DNA from: Planctomycetota bacterium
Lineage (GTDB): Bacteria; Planctomycetota; PUPC01
Assembly (NCBI GenBank): GCA_003559755.1
Contig: PWKM01000108.1
Location: 1 to 6,065, forward strand
Direction: 5' to 3'
Length of the DNA: 6,065 bases
Positions within the stretch are counted from its first letter, which is position 1. Each line of letters begins with the position of its first letter. Made by a program: the position numbers and the translations under genes. Shown here piece after piece: positions 1 to 6,035 of this stretch. A model generated the notes under the pieces. It worked only from the letters and a program-made list of their open reading frames with translations, made no database searches and was not told where the DNA came from.

Positions 1-342
1 TATGAACGACTCCATCCCGTGGCCAGTCGGAGCAAAGGCCAGATCAAGGAAGCCGCCTTTGTCGTTCCGGAGATTTTGACAAGGCCGGCGGCAATCTTTG
101 AGGGTTTGAACCGCGAGGAAGACCTGGACAACGAGAGCGATGGTTGGCTGTGTTATTCTGGTGTGCCAACCCGCGCGTTCAATAAGGACGGTTTGGAAAT
201 ATCGCCGTGGCCAGCCCAAGTATTCTTGGTTTTCGTCAACAGCGAAAAGATGGCCTATTTGTGGTACTGGTATGCGTGTGACGAAGATGATCCCTGTCTT
301 CCACAGGGCTACCAGAACCGGTTCGACAGGAGGGCATTATGA
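1..342 (+). CDS. Uncharacterised small protein, 5' end cut off by the window edge
   Basis: The reading frame is open from base 1 (Tyr-Glu-Arg-Leu-His-Pro...) and ends with TGA at 340-342, so at least 113 residues are visible and the true start is probably upstream. A GTG at 19 is possible but has no ribosome binding site before it. The visible protein opens with a His-Pro/Lys-rich helix-like stretch, then VVPEILTRPAAIFEGL, then GWLCYSGVP, and a hydrophobic strand VFLVFVNSEKMAYLWYWY, followed by an acidic patch and a basic C-terminus. Alternating helix and short strands with scattered His, Lys and Tyr would fit a small alpha/beta domain such as the RelE/barnase-like nuclease folds, but I see no diagnostic catalytic motif, so this is only a guess. 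It overlaps the next gene by four bases (ATGA), so the two are almost certainly co-translated. Its G+C (about 47% over 181-300) is well below that of the genes to the right. Confident that it is a gene; function unknown. Confidence 0.72.
   Translation, partial: YERLHPVASRSKGQIKEAAFVVPEILTRPAAIFEGLNREEDLDNESDGWLCYSGVPTRAFNKDGLEISPWPAQVFLVFVNSEKMAYLWYWYACDEDDPCLPQGYQNRFDRRAL
328..334 (+). promoter_or_regulatory. Strong ribosome binding site for the second small gene
   Basis: AGGAGGG lies inside the 3' end of the upstream gene, four bases before the ATG at 339. It is a near-perfect Shine-Dalgarno sequence. It supports the ATG at 339 over the in-frame ATG at 348, and supports translation as a coupled pair. 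Confidence 0.8.
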
Positions 343-761
343 ATGCAATGTCGCCTAGCGAGTTCGCTGAGCGTGTGCTGGAAATGGCTGGCCCAGACGC
401 CGAGTTCAAACCGACAGCGACTTATGATCCTGATGGAGACTGCATCGAGTTCCTGATTTCTGATGATGACTTCTATGCTGAGCGTTTGGACGGGCTGGTC
501 ACGGTTTATTACAGCCGGGAGACCAACGAGATTGTCGGATCGTTGATCAAAGGAGTGTCGGCTTTTTGCAAGCGGATTCTGAAGCACTGCCCCGGCTTTG
601 CTATTGAGGTACGCGACGGCCCGGTGTATCTGTCCCTTTTGTACCGGGCTCAGTTGTGGACGGAGAGTTACGCCGATACCATCAAAGTCAAGACCTACCG
701 GAAGCTCATCGAGGTCGCTGAGCAGTCCGGCGTCGAGACCACGATGCCCGGCCTCACGTGA
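339..761 (+). CDS. Uncharacterised 140-residue protein with a DUF2283-like stretch
   Basis: This gene starts in the ATGA overlap with the preceding gene and ends with TGA at 759-761. Residues about 28-70 (YDPDGDCIEF ... VTVYYSRETNEIVG) resemble the short beta-rich DUF2283 pattern, in which a 'YDpeaD' strand is followed by a 'D/E...IVG' hairpin; I infer this by eye and it could be coincidental. The remaining ~70 residues (helix around SAFCKRILKHCPGF, strand EVRDGPVYLSLLYR, amphipathic C-terminal helix KTYRKLIEVAEQSG) match nothing I can name. There is no signal peptide or membrane segment, so it is probably cytoplasmic. The arrangement of two small genes with overlap and a strong RBS is typical of toxin-antitoxin or toxin-immunity pairs, but also of many ordinary operons. 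The gene is moderately GC-poor for the window (about 43-60% in sampled blocks). It runs convergent to the large lipoprotein gene, with 85 bp between stop codons. Confidence 0.78.
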   Translation: MNAMSPSEFAERVLEMAGPDAEFKPTATYDPDGDCIEFLISDDDFYAERLDGLVTVYYSRETNEIVGSLIKGVSAFCKRILKHCPGFAIEVRDGPVYLSLLYRAQLWTESYADTIKVKTYRKLIEVAEQSGVETTMPGLT

Positions 762-846
762 GTTGGGACGAGCGGAACTCTCATTAAAGGGCGCGGCCGG
801 CCGTCCGGTGTCGGGCTGATGGGCTCCCCCGGTGGTTGTGGTGGTG

Positions 847-3800
847 TTATTGCAGTTCTGCCAGCTCCGCGTTGCCCCACGCCCAGAGTTGCGTCACCTC
901 GTTCTCCGACAGGGGCCGGTCGAACACCATGAATTCGTCGAGCTTCCCGCTCCAGTATTTCCTCTGGAAGTGATCTTGCGATTTCGAGTAGCCGAGCAGG
1001 AACGGTCCGTTGTGCTCGACGTTCTGCAGGTTGGTCCCTTCGCCGACGAGTTCGCCGTTTACGTACATCCGGCCTCTGGCCCCCTCCTTGACGATGACAC
1101 AGTGATGCCACTTTCCGTCACGGAAATCACGTTCCTTTTCGTCGACCAGCGTCCCGCGTCCCCCCTGTAATGTGTGCGTGAAAAAAGTCAACCGCCCATT
1201 GCGGCGCAGGGCGAGATAGAAATCGTGGTAGAAGATGGTCTTGTCGAAGATTTTCTGGCCGTAGCCCCGGCCCCAGTCGCCCTCGCCGTCGTTGAGGAAC
1301 CACACCGAGATGCTGTAATTATCACGCTGGGGCAGGTCGTGGTCCCTGCCGATATCGACATAGGACGTGCGGCCATCGAAGACGGCCGCCCCTCCGACCT
1401 TCCCCTCGGCGGTCCAGCCCAGGTTGACCGCTTTGGCGCGGCGTTCGTTGGGGCCTGAGTCGATGACCCGCTCTTGTTTTTCGTCGAACTGGTAGTGGAG
1501 GATCAGGCCCTCCAGGTCCGGCGCGGGCCTGCGTGGTTGAGTGGCAGTCGGCTGCACCTGGGTGTGCTGGGGCTGTTCGAGGGCATGCAGTTTTTGCTCG
1601 TAGTGCTTGTGGAGCGGATGCCCCCCGGCGACGTCCAGGGCCGCGTCCAGCATCTCCACGTTTCCGACGGCGGACGCCAGCAGCGCCCCGGCAATGGCCC
1701 GGTCCGGCTTTGCCGGGTCCCACGCCTCGGGCCTGGCGTTGACTTCCGGGAGGAGTTCGCACACAGCGATGATTCTCTCCGGGAGACCGGGGACCCGCTT
1801 GAGGAGGTCGTCTTGCCGTGCTGCTTGTGCCAACTGCATGGCTCCGGCGAGGTCGCCTTTGGCGGCGGCCGCATCGATAGAGTCCAGCAGCCCTTCGAGT
1901 CTCTCCTCGATGGCGGCGAGCTCATAGATCGTAACGCTTTCACCGGGCAGGTCGTGGGTGAAGACCTCTTTTTCGCCGATTTTATCGGCGGTGATCCGGA
2001 CGCGGCCGACCATCAGGCCGTTTTCCCACGTCCACAGGGCGACCTGGCCGGTGTCGGGCAGGGGGTCGGGGTCCTCGTACTCCAGGAGGAGGTTGCCGTC
2101 GACGTAGAACCGGAGCTGGGCGCCGCGCCTGACCACACGGACGTAGAACCACCGGCGATGGAACCCGCTGATGGGGATGGCGGTGTCCGTCTCGGCGACC
2201 ACTTTCCCGTTCCGGGTAATCGCGGACTTGCTGTTGTTCCAGCCGCCGTAGATGAACCCGTATCCGGAGTTGAGGGATTCGCCGTCGCCGCAGATGACCG
2301 AGTTCATGTCGCTGACGAACGCCTCGTATCCGCCGCTGCCCCCGCGCCGGTGGCGGATGCTGACGGCATACTCGAGGGCGACATCGCCGTGGATTCGGTG
2401 TTTGTTCCACATGGCGGCGACCCCCTCGCGGTTGTCCCCGCAGACGAACGACCAGCGCGGGTCGCACTCCCAGCGGTTCGTTACCTCCCACACCCCGCCG
2501 GCGGTCCGCCAGTCCACCATCGCCCGGGTGAACGAATAGACGAGCTGATTGTCGGCGAACAGCTCGATGTTCGCCGGATCGACCTCGACTTCATCGATCG
2601 AATACCCGACCAAGTGCCCGGTGAGCGGCGACGTGTCCCGATAGGCGAGCACGGCCCGGTCGTCGAGCTCGGCCAGCAGGTAGTCTTCCACCCGGCGGAG
2701 CGCGATGTGATGGCCGCTCCGCAGGGCGGGCAGGTTGGCGGACTCGACGCGCTCGCCGTTCCGATACAGGGCGATCTCCGCCTCGCCGTCGTCGGGCGAT
2801 GACGTCACCGCCAGCTCGTAGCCGTGGGCCATCCGGCCCCGGTTGGCCCGCACGCGGTTGCCCGGCTCGCCGCTCGCGCAGGTATAGATGCGGAGCGCCG
2901 CGTTATTCTGTGCCGGGAAGTCGGCTCCGACGCGGAGGCCGACGCCGCCGGGGAAGTCGCCGCGATGCCAATAGACGGCCCGGCGTTCGTCGTGGATGTA
3001 GGCCGCAGTCCGGTTCCAGTCGCTGCCGGGCGACGCCCAGTTTGCCATCGTGGTCTCGTGGGCGAACGCATCGACGAAGGTCTCCCGCGTGCTCGACGGC
3101 CGTGAGAACCGGACGGTGAGGTCGTCGAACCGGGCCTCGGCGTTCCGGCCGACCAGCAGCCCGATCCGCCCGCCGGGCAAGCTGTCGTCGAAGTGCGAGA
3201 CCACGGTGCGGCCGTCGAGCGACCCGGCGATGACCCCGTGTCGGGATGCCAGGGCCAGCCGGTACGGCCCGTCGGGGAGTTCGACCTCGGCTCGGGCGGC
3301 CACGGTCGGCTGCCCGTCGCGAACGCGGACCAGGCGGCACTCGCCGGTCTGCGGGTCCAGGTCGAAAAAGTCGTAGGACAGTTCGTCCCGGTATCGCCCG
3401 ACGACTCCGACCCGGCCGGTGGTTTCGGGGAGTACGGTCGTTTCTACGGTGTATTCTTTCCAGTCGTCGTTCCCCCCGATCAGCTTGCCGTATGGCATCC
3501 GATCGAGGACCTGGGGGCCGGTTGCCATCAGGTGGTTCTCGACCGGGTCGATTTGCCAGTCCCCGCCCCTGACCAGCCGGGCGAGCGATTGGTTCTCGAA
3601 CAGGTCGCGGCGGTCCGGGCTGCCCCGTACCACCAGGTCGTCGAACTCCGCCCCGATCTCGTCGTTCTCGCCGGTCGGATCGGCGACATACAGCCCGATT
3701 CGCCCGAACGAAAACGCGTGGTCGCCGACGTCGAAGAACTCGCGGCCGTCGAGCCGCACGAGTATCCGCCGCCCGGAGGCCTCGACCGCGATGCGGTACC

Positions 3801-4746
3801 ACTCGTTCGTGGCCAGCCGAACTCCCTGCTCGGCGAGAACCGTTTCCACGCTGTCGCGCACCCGCACAAGCTGGAGCAGCGTGGAGTCCCCGGCCCCCTT
3901 GTGACGGACCATATAGTGGTTGTCGTCATCGACGTACCGGAACAGCAGGCCCAGCGTGGAGCATCCGACCGGGCTGACCGAGACCTCGACCGAGTAGTCG
4001 TCCCACCAGGACTCGCCGAGCACGGTCATGCCCGGCCCATCGTCGTCCGGCTTGCCGACAAAAACGAACGAGTTCGCGCTGAGGCCGGGGTTGGTGGGGA
4101 ACTTCGGGTGCCATTTGCCGGCCATCGTGCGCCAGGCGCCGACCTCGTCCTCGGTGCGCACGAAATCGTCGCGGGCGTGGATTTCGCCCACGTATCGGGT
4201 TCGGGCGACCGGCTGGGAATCGACGCCGTCCGGCATCCCCCGCATGCCGATCGCGGCGAGCCCGCCGGTAAACGTCTCGTCCCAGAGGTGCAGCGCCCGC
4301 CGGCTGCCCACGACCACGTCGATGCTGCCCCGGCGGCGCATGATCGTCACTCGCTGGGGGTCGGCGAACGGGGCCCAGCCCTCCGGCTCCCAGCGTGCCA
4401 TCGGCATCTCGATCCCGCACTCGACCTTGTACAGGGCGATGCCGGATCGCGTCGCCGAGAGCGCGTAGTAGTCCTGGTAGGAGGAGCCGTCCTCGACCGG
4501 TTGGAGATGGAACAGGAACCGGACCTCTGCCCCGTGGGGGAGGACCGGCACATCGACCTCGAAGTTGGCGGTCTGGGCGCGCACCGTCCGAATCTGGCGG
4601 TATTGGTAGGCGTTCCATTCCGCCAGCCGGTCTTCGACCGTTTTTTCCGCGGTTGCCGAGGCCGCCGCCTCCTGCGGGCCATCACAGGAAGCCGCAAGTA
4701 CGGCCACAACAGCCGCCAGCCACCAGAAATTCCTCATCGGCCTCAT
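847..4746 (-). CDS. Large multi-module concanavalin-like lipoprotein with C-terminal LamG domain
   Basis: This 1299-residue protein is predicted to be exported and lipidated. Residues 1-20 form a short signal peptide (RNFWWLAAVVAVLAAS) followed by Cys21, fitting the lipobox rule (L-A-A-S-C). About five beta-sandwich modules follow, roughly at 60-192, 194-376, 382-548, 557-730 and 735-920. Several begin with a 'D.F.......W....G.W' signature (DDFVRTEDEVGAWRTMAGKW, VDAFAHETTMANW), and modules two and three close with FDDLVVR and FDDLTVR. This is the pattern of DUF1080/concanavalin-like domains. Residues 938-1055 look helical; 1056-1078 is a Gln/Pro/Thr linker. Residues 1079-1299 form a complete LamG-like jellyroll (LILHYQFDE, GGAAVFDG, YSISVWF, DGKWHHCVIVKE, MYVNGELVG, GKLDEFMVFDRPLSENEV). 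Such domains bind sugars or other polymers; no catalytic residues are recognisable. The ATG at 4746 gives the longest form, but the in-frame ATG at 4737 (Met4) has better spacing from GGTGAG and leaves a normal signal peptide. The gene appears monocistronic, with its own promoter, convergent with the left-hand pair and divergent from hypA. Confidence 0.93.
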   Translation of the reverse strand: MRPMRNFWWLAAVVAVLAASCDGPQEAAASATAEKTVEDRLAEWNAYQYRQIRTVRAQTANFEVDVPVLPHGAEVRFLFHLQPVEDGSSYQDYYALSATRSGIALYKVECGIEMPMARWEPEGWAPFADPQRVTIMRRRGSIDVVVGSRRALHLWDETFTGGLAAIGMRGMPDGVDSQPVARTRYVGEIHARDDFVRTEDEVGAWRTMAGKWHPKFPTNPGLSANSFVFVGKPDDDGPGMTVLGESWWDDYSVEVSVSPVGCSTLGLLFRYVDDDNHYMVRHKGAGDSTLLQLVRVRDSVETVLAEQGVRLATNEWYRIAVEASGRRILVRLDGREFFDVGDHAFSFGRIGLYVADPTGENDEIGAEFDDLVVRGSPDRRDLFENQSLARLVRGGDWQIDPVENHLMATGPQVLDRMPYGKLIGGNDDWKEYTVETTVLPETTGRVGVVGRYRDELSYDFFDLDPQTGECRLVRVRDGQPTVAARAEVELPDGPYRLALASRHGVIAGSLDGRTVVSHFDDSLPGGRIGLLVGRNAEARFDDLTVRFSRPSSTRETFVDAFAHETTMANWASPGSDWNRTAAYIHDERRAVYWHRGDFPGGVGLRVGADFPAQNNAALRIYTCASGEPGNRVRANRGRMAHGYELAVTSSPDDGEAEIALYRNGERVESANLPALRSGHHIALRRVEDYLLAELDDRAVLAYRDTSPLTGHLVGYSIDEVEVDPANIELFADNQLVYSFTRAMVDWRTAGGVWEVTNRWECDPRWSFVCGDNREGVAAMWNKHRIHGDVALEYAVSIRHRRGGSGGYEAFVSDMNSVICGDGESLNSGYGFIYGGWNNSKSAITRNGKVVAETDTAIPISGFHRRWFYVRVVRRGAQLRFYVDGNLLLEYEDPDPLPDTGQVALWTWENGLMVGRVRITADKIGEKEVFTHDLPGESVTIYELAAIEERLEGLLDSIDAAAAKGDLAGAMQLAQAARQDDLLKRVPGLPERIIAVCELLPEVNARPEAWDPAKPDRAIAGALLASAVGNVEMLDAALDVAGGHPLHKHYEQKLHALEQPQHTQVQPTATQPRRPAPDLEGLILHYQFDEKQERVIDSGPNERRAKAVNLGWTAEGKVGGAAVFDGRTSYVDIGRDHDLPQRDNYSISVWFLNDGEGDWGRGYGQKIFDKTIFYHDFYLALRRNGRLTFFTHTLQGGRGTLVDEKERDFRDGKWHHCVIVKEGARGRMYVNGELVGEGTNLQNVEHNGPFLLGYSKSQDHFQRKYWSGKLDEFMVFDRPLSENEVTQLWAWGNAELAELQ

Positions 4747-4766
4747 CTCACCACTGTGCCGGTAAA

Positions 4767-4799
4767 ATTATATCCTATCAAAATTGTGGCCTCTCGCAA
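4767..4799 (-). promoter_or_regulatory. Candidate promoter of the lipoprotein gene
   Basis: On the minus strand a perfect TATAAT occupies 4772-4767 in an AT-rich pocket that stands out in this GC-rich DNA. A TTGCGA hexamer lies at 4799-4794, but the 21-base gap is longer than the usual 16-18, so the -35 element is doubtful. Transcription would begin near 4760, giving a leader of about 14 nt to the ATG at 4746 or about 23 nt to the ATG at 4737. The GGTGAG just upstream of 4746 suits the 4737 start better. Confidence 0.55.
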
Positions 4800-4821
4800 G
4801 CTGTTTTCCTCATAAATTCGG

Positions 4822-4887
4822 GCCGGCGGGGCGCAGGTCTCCGATACGGGGGCGTCCTGCCGGCGGCGCACCGGAATGACCGCCGGC
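4822..4887. repeat. Three copies of GCCGGCGG between the divergent promoters, two forming a hairpin
   Basis: GCCGGCGG occurs at 4822-4829 and again at 4859-4866, and its reverse complement CCGCCGGC occurs at 4880-4887. The last two form a perfect 8-bp stem with a 13-base loop. No run of T follows on either strand, so this is not an ordinary intrinsic terminator. It lies between the two candidate promoters and could be a protein-binding site. In DNA this GC-rich, chance is a serious alternative. Confidence 0.35.
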
Positions 4888-4900
4888 GCCCGCCCGCACC

Positions 4901-4929
4901 TTGCGCCGGGTATCCGTTTCCCCGATAAT
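4901..4929 (+). promoter_or_regulatory. Candidate sigma-70-type promoter of hypAB
   Basis: TTGCGC at 4901-4906 is followed after exactly 17 bases by GATAAT at 4924-4929. The -10 matches the consensus at five of six positions; the -35 matches only at TTG. Transcription would start near 4936, right at the ribosome binding site, giving a leader of about 13 nt before the GTG at 4949. No FNR-like or NtrC/sigma-54-type site was recognised nearby. Confidence 0.5.
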
Positions 4930-4936
4930 TGGGGCC

Positions 4937-4941
4937 GGAGG
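4937..4941 (+). promoter_or_regulatory. Ribosome binding site that fixes the GTG start of hypA
   Basis: GGAGG lies seven bases before the GTG at 4949. This is ideal spacing and supports that GTG rather than the in-frame TTG at 4901, which would add 16 residues in front of the conserved Met-His-Glu. Confidence 0.8.
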
Positions 4942-4948
4942 CGTAACC

Positions 4949-5299
4949 GTGCATGAATTGAGCGTGGCGGCGGATATTTGCCGGGCCGTGGCCGAACACG
5001 CGGCGGGCCGGGCCGTCGAGGGGTTGACCATCGAGGTCGGCGCCCTGTCGTGCGTGAATCCGGAAGCACTGGACTTCGCACTGGGCGAGGTGGCGAAGGC
5101 CGAGGGCGTCTCGCTCGGCTGTTGGAACATCGAGTCCGTGCCGGCCCGGGCGCGATGTGCGTGCGGGCACGAGTACGAGGCCGAGAACCTCGTCGAACCC
5201 TGCCCCGCCTGCAGCGGCTTCGAGCGCGAATACGTCGCCGGAGACACGGTGCTGGTCCGTCAACTGATTGTGGTGGAGCGAAATGGCGAAGCGGATTGA
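4949..5299 (+). CDS. hypA: HypA, nickel metallochaperone for [NiFe]-hydrogenase maturation
   Basis: HypA carries nickel to the hydrogenase large subunit together with HypB, in the cytoplasm. The 116-residue product has the normal family length. It begins Met-His-Glu-Leu-Ser; in the family the N-terminal amine, His2 and Glu3 form the nickel site, so the GTG start is functionally required. Residues 24-36 (EGLTIEVGALSCV) match the family pattern 'v.v.vG.ls.v', and 38-50 (PEALDFALGEVAK) match 'peaL.faf..v'. The structural zinc site is Cys70 and Cys72 plus Cys85 and Cys88 (RCACGHEYE ... PCPAC). The second pair is the usual C-x2-C, but the first is C-x-C, one residue shorter than in most HypA proteins I know. 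The gene overlaps hypB by 17 bp, so the two proteins are probably made in coordinated amounts. The identification is firm; the consequence of the shortened zinc knuckle is unknown. Confidence 0.95.
   Translation: MHELSVAADICRAVAEHAAGRAVEGLTIEVGALSCVNPEALDFALGEVAKAEGVSLGCWNIESVPARARCACGHEYEAENLVEPCPACSGFEREYVAGDTVLVRQLIVVERNGEAD
5272..5278 (+). promoter_or_regulatory. Ribosome binding site of hypB inside hypA
   Basis: GGTGGAG lies within the last codons of hypA, four bases before the ATG at 5283. It favours that ATG over the in-frame TTG at 5268, whose extra residues (Trp-Trp-Ser-Glu) are unlike any HypB N-terminus. Confidence 0.7.
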
Positions 5300-5993
5300 G
5301 CTGGAGAAGATCGTAATCGACAAGGGCGACGAGATCGCCCTGGCAAACCGGCGGAAGATCGAGGAGGCGGGCGTGCTCGCCCTCAATCTCATCGGATCGC
5401 CCGGATGCGGGAAGACCACCCTGCTGGAGCACACCATCGCCGCGCTGGCCGGCCCGGCCGACGGCAGCCCGCCGCTCCGCATCGGCGTCATCGAGGGCGA
5501 TGTCCAGACCACATTCGACCGCGACCGCATCCGGCGGGCGGGTGCGCCGGCCGCACAGATCGAGACCGAGGGGGCCTGTCGGCTGGACGCCGCCATGGTG
5601 TCGCGAGCGCTGACCGAACTCGACCTCGACGAGCTCGACCTGCTGGTCATCGAGAACGTGGGCAACCTCATCTGCCCGTCCGAGCCGAAACTGGGCGAGC
5701 ACCTGAAGATCGCCGTGCTCAGCACCCCCGAGGGCGATGAGAAGCCGGCCAAGTACCCGGGCGTCTTCGCACGGGCCGACGCCGCGGTGTTCACAAAGAT
5801 CGACCTGCTGCCCCACCTGAACTACGACCTGGACCGGGCGGCGGGCGATTGCCGCAAGATCAACAGCAAAATCCGAGTCTTCCCGCTCTCGTCGATCACC
5901 GGCGAGGGGATGGATGACTGGACCGGCTACCTCCGCTCGGCTCCGGCCGGCCTCGTCGTCGAGCACGAAGGCCCGAGCCGTCCGGCAAGTTGA
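5283..5993 (+). CDS. hypB: HypB, GTPase for nickel delivery to [NiFe]-hydrogenase
   Basis: HypB is a SIMIBI-class GTPase that passes nickel to HypA. The 236-residue product opens with the family's helical lead-in (DKGDEIALANRRKIEEAGV), then the P-loop GSPGCGKTT at 38-46, where Cys42 stands at a position usually Ala or another small residue. EGDVQTTFD at 71-79 is the switch region, IENVGNLICP at 123-132 the G3-like region, EGDEKPAKYP at 150-159 the family signature, TKID at 171-174 the guanine-specificity motif, and the Ser203-Ser204 stretch (LSSITGEGMDDW) the G5 region. The metal site at the dimer interface is normally Cys-His plus a later Cys; here Cys99 and Cys131 are present but the His is Arg100 (GACRLDA). 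There is no N-terminal CxxCGC motif and no His-rich stretch, so this copy should not store nickel. The ATG overlaps the end of hypA by 17 bp. Identification is firm; metal handling may differ from studied homologues. Confidence 0.96.
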   Translation: MAKRIELEKIVIDKGDEIALANRRKIEEAGVLALNLIGSPGCGKTTLLEHTIAALAGPADGSPPLRIGVIEGDVQTTFDRDRIRRAGAPAAQIETEGACRLDAAMVSRALTELDLDELDLLVIENVGNLICPSEPKLGEHLKIAVLSTPEGDEKPAKYPGVFARADAAVFTKIDLLPHLNYDLDRAAGDCRKINSKIRVFPLSSITGEGMDDWTGYLRSAPAGLVVEHEGPSRPAS

Positions 5994-6002
5994 GGCCGCC
6001 GA

Positions 6003-6035
6003 TTGCGTATCTCATGACGGAGCGTGAGGTATGAT
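6003..6035 (+). promoter_or_regulatory. Possible promoter for a gene beyond the right edge
   Basis: TTGCGT at 6003-6008 and TATGAT at 6030-6035 (five of six bases of TATAAT) lie 21 bases apart, the same long spacing and same TTGCG core as in front of the lipoprotein gene. If real, it would drive a gene starting after 6065. An ATG at 6031 opens a frame that stays open to the window end (MIVRKPPRTGR), but the GAGG before it is only one base away, too close for a normal ribosome binding site. The promoter reading and the gene-start reading exclude each other, and I cannot decide between them. Confidence 0.25.

Noticed and set aside
19..21. GTG as the start of the first small gene
   Set aside because: No ribosome binding site precedes it, and the frame is open to the window edge, so the true start is more likely upstream.
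309..587. Minus-strand 92-codon frame across the two small genes
   Set aside because: No ribosome binding site seen, and it is opposite a well-supported gene with a perfect RBS and coupled start.
794..803. CGGCCGGCCG palindrome between the convergent genes as a terminator
   Set aside because: It is a short palindrome with no loop room and no T-tract on either strand; expected by chance in GC-rich DNA. I saw no convincing terminator in 762-846.
1474..2802. Plus-strand open frame of 442 codons opposite the lipoprotein gene
   Set aside because: It is a shadow frame in GC-rich DNA: the product is Val/Pro/Gly/Asp-rich without motifs, while the minus strand has a signal peptide and recognisable LamG and concanavalin-like patterns.
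3193..4815. Plus-strand open frame of 540 codons opposite the lipoprotein 5' half
   Set aside because: Same explanation; it runs through the lipoprotein promoter and start and has no family features.
4901..4948. Longer hypA beginning at TTG 4901
   Set aside because: It would bury the essential Met-His-Glu nickel-binding N-terminus and overlaps the candidate promoter; GGAGG at 4937-4941 fits GTG 4949.
4743..5966. Minus-strand open frames of 407 and 338 codons opposite hypA and hypB
   Set aside because: HypA and HypB on the plus strand are unmistakable; the antisense products have the low-complexity Arg/Pro/Ser composition typical of shadows.
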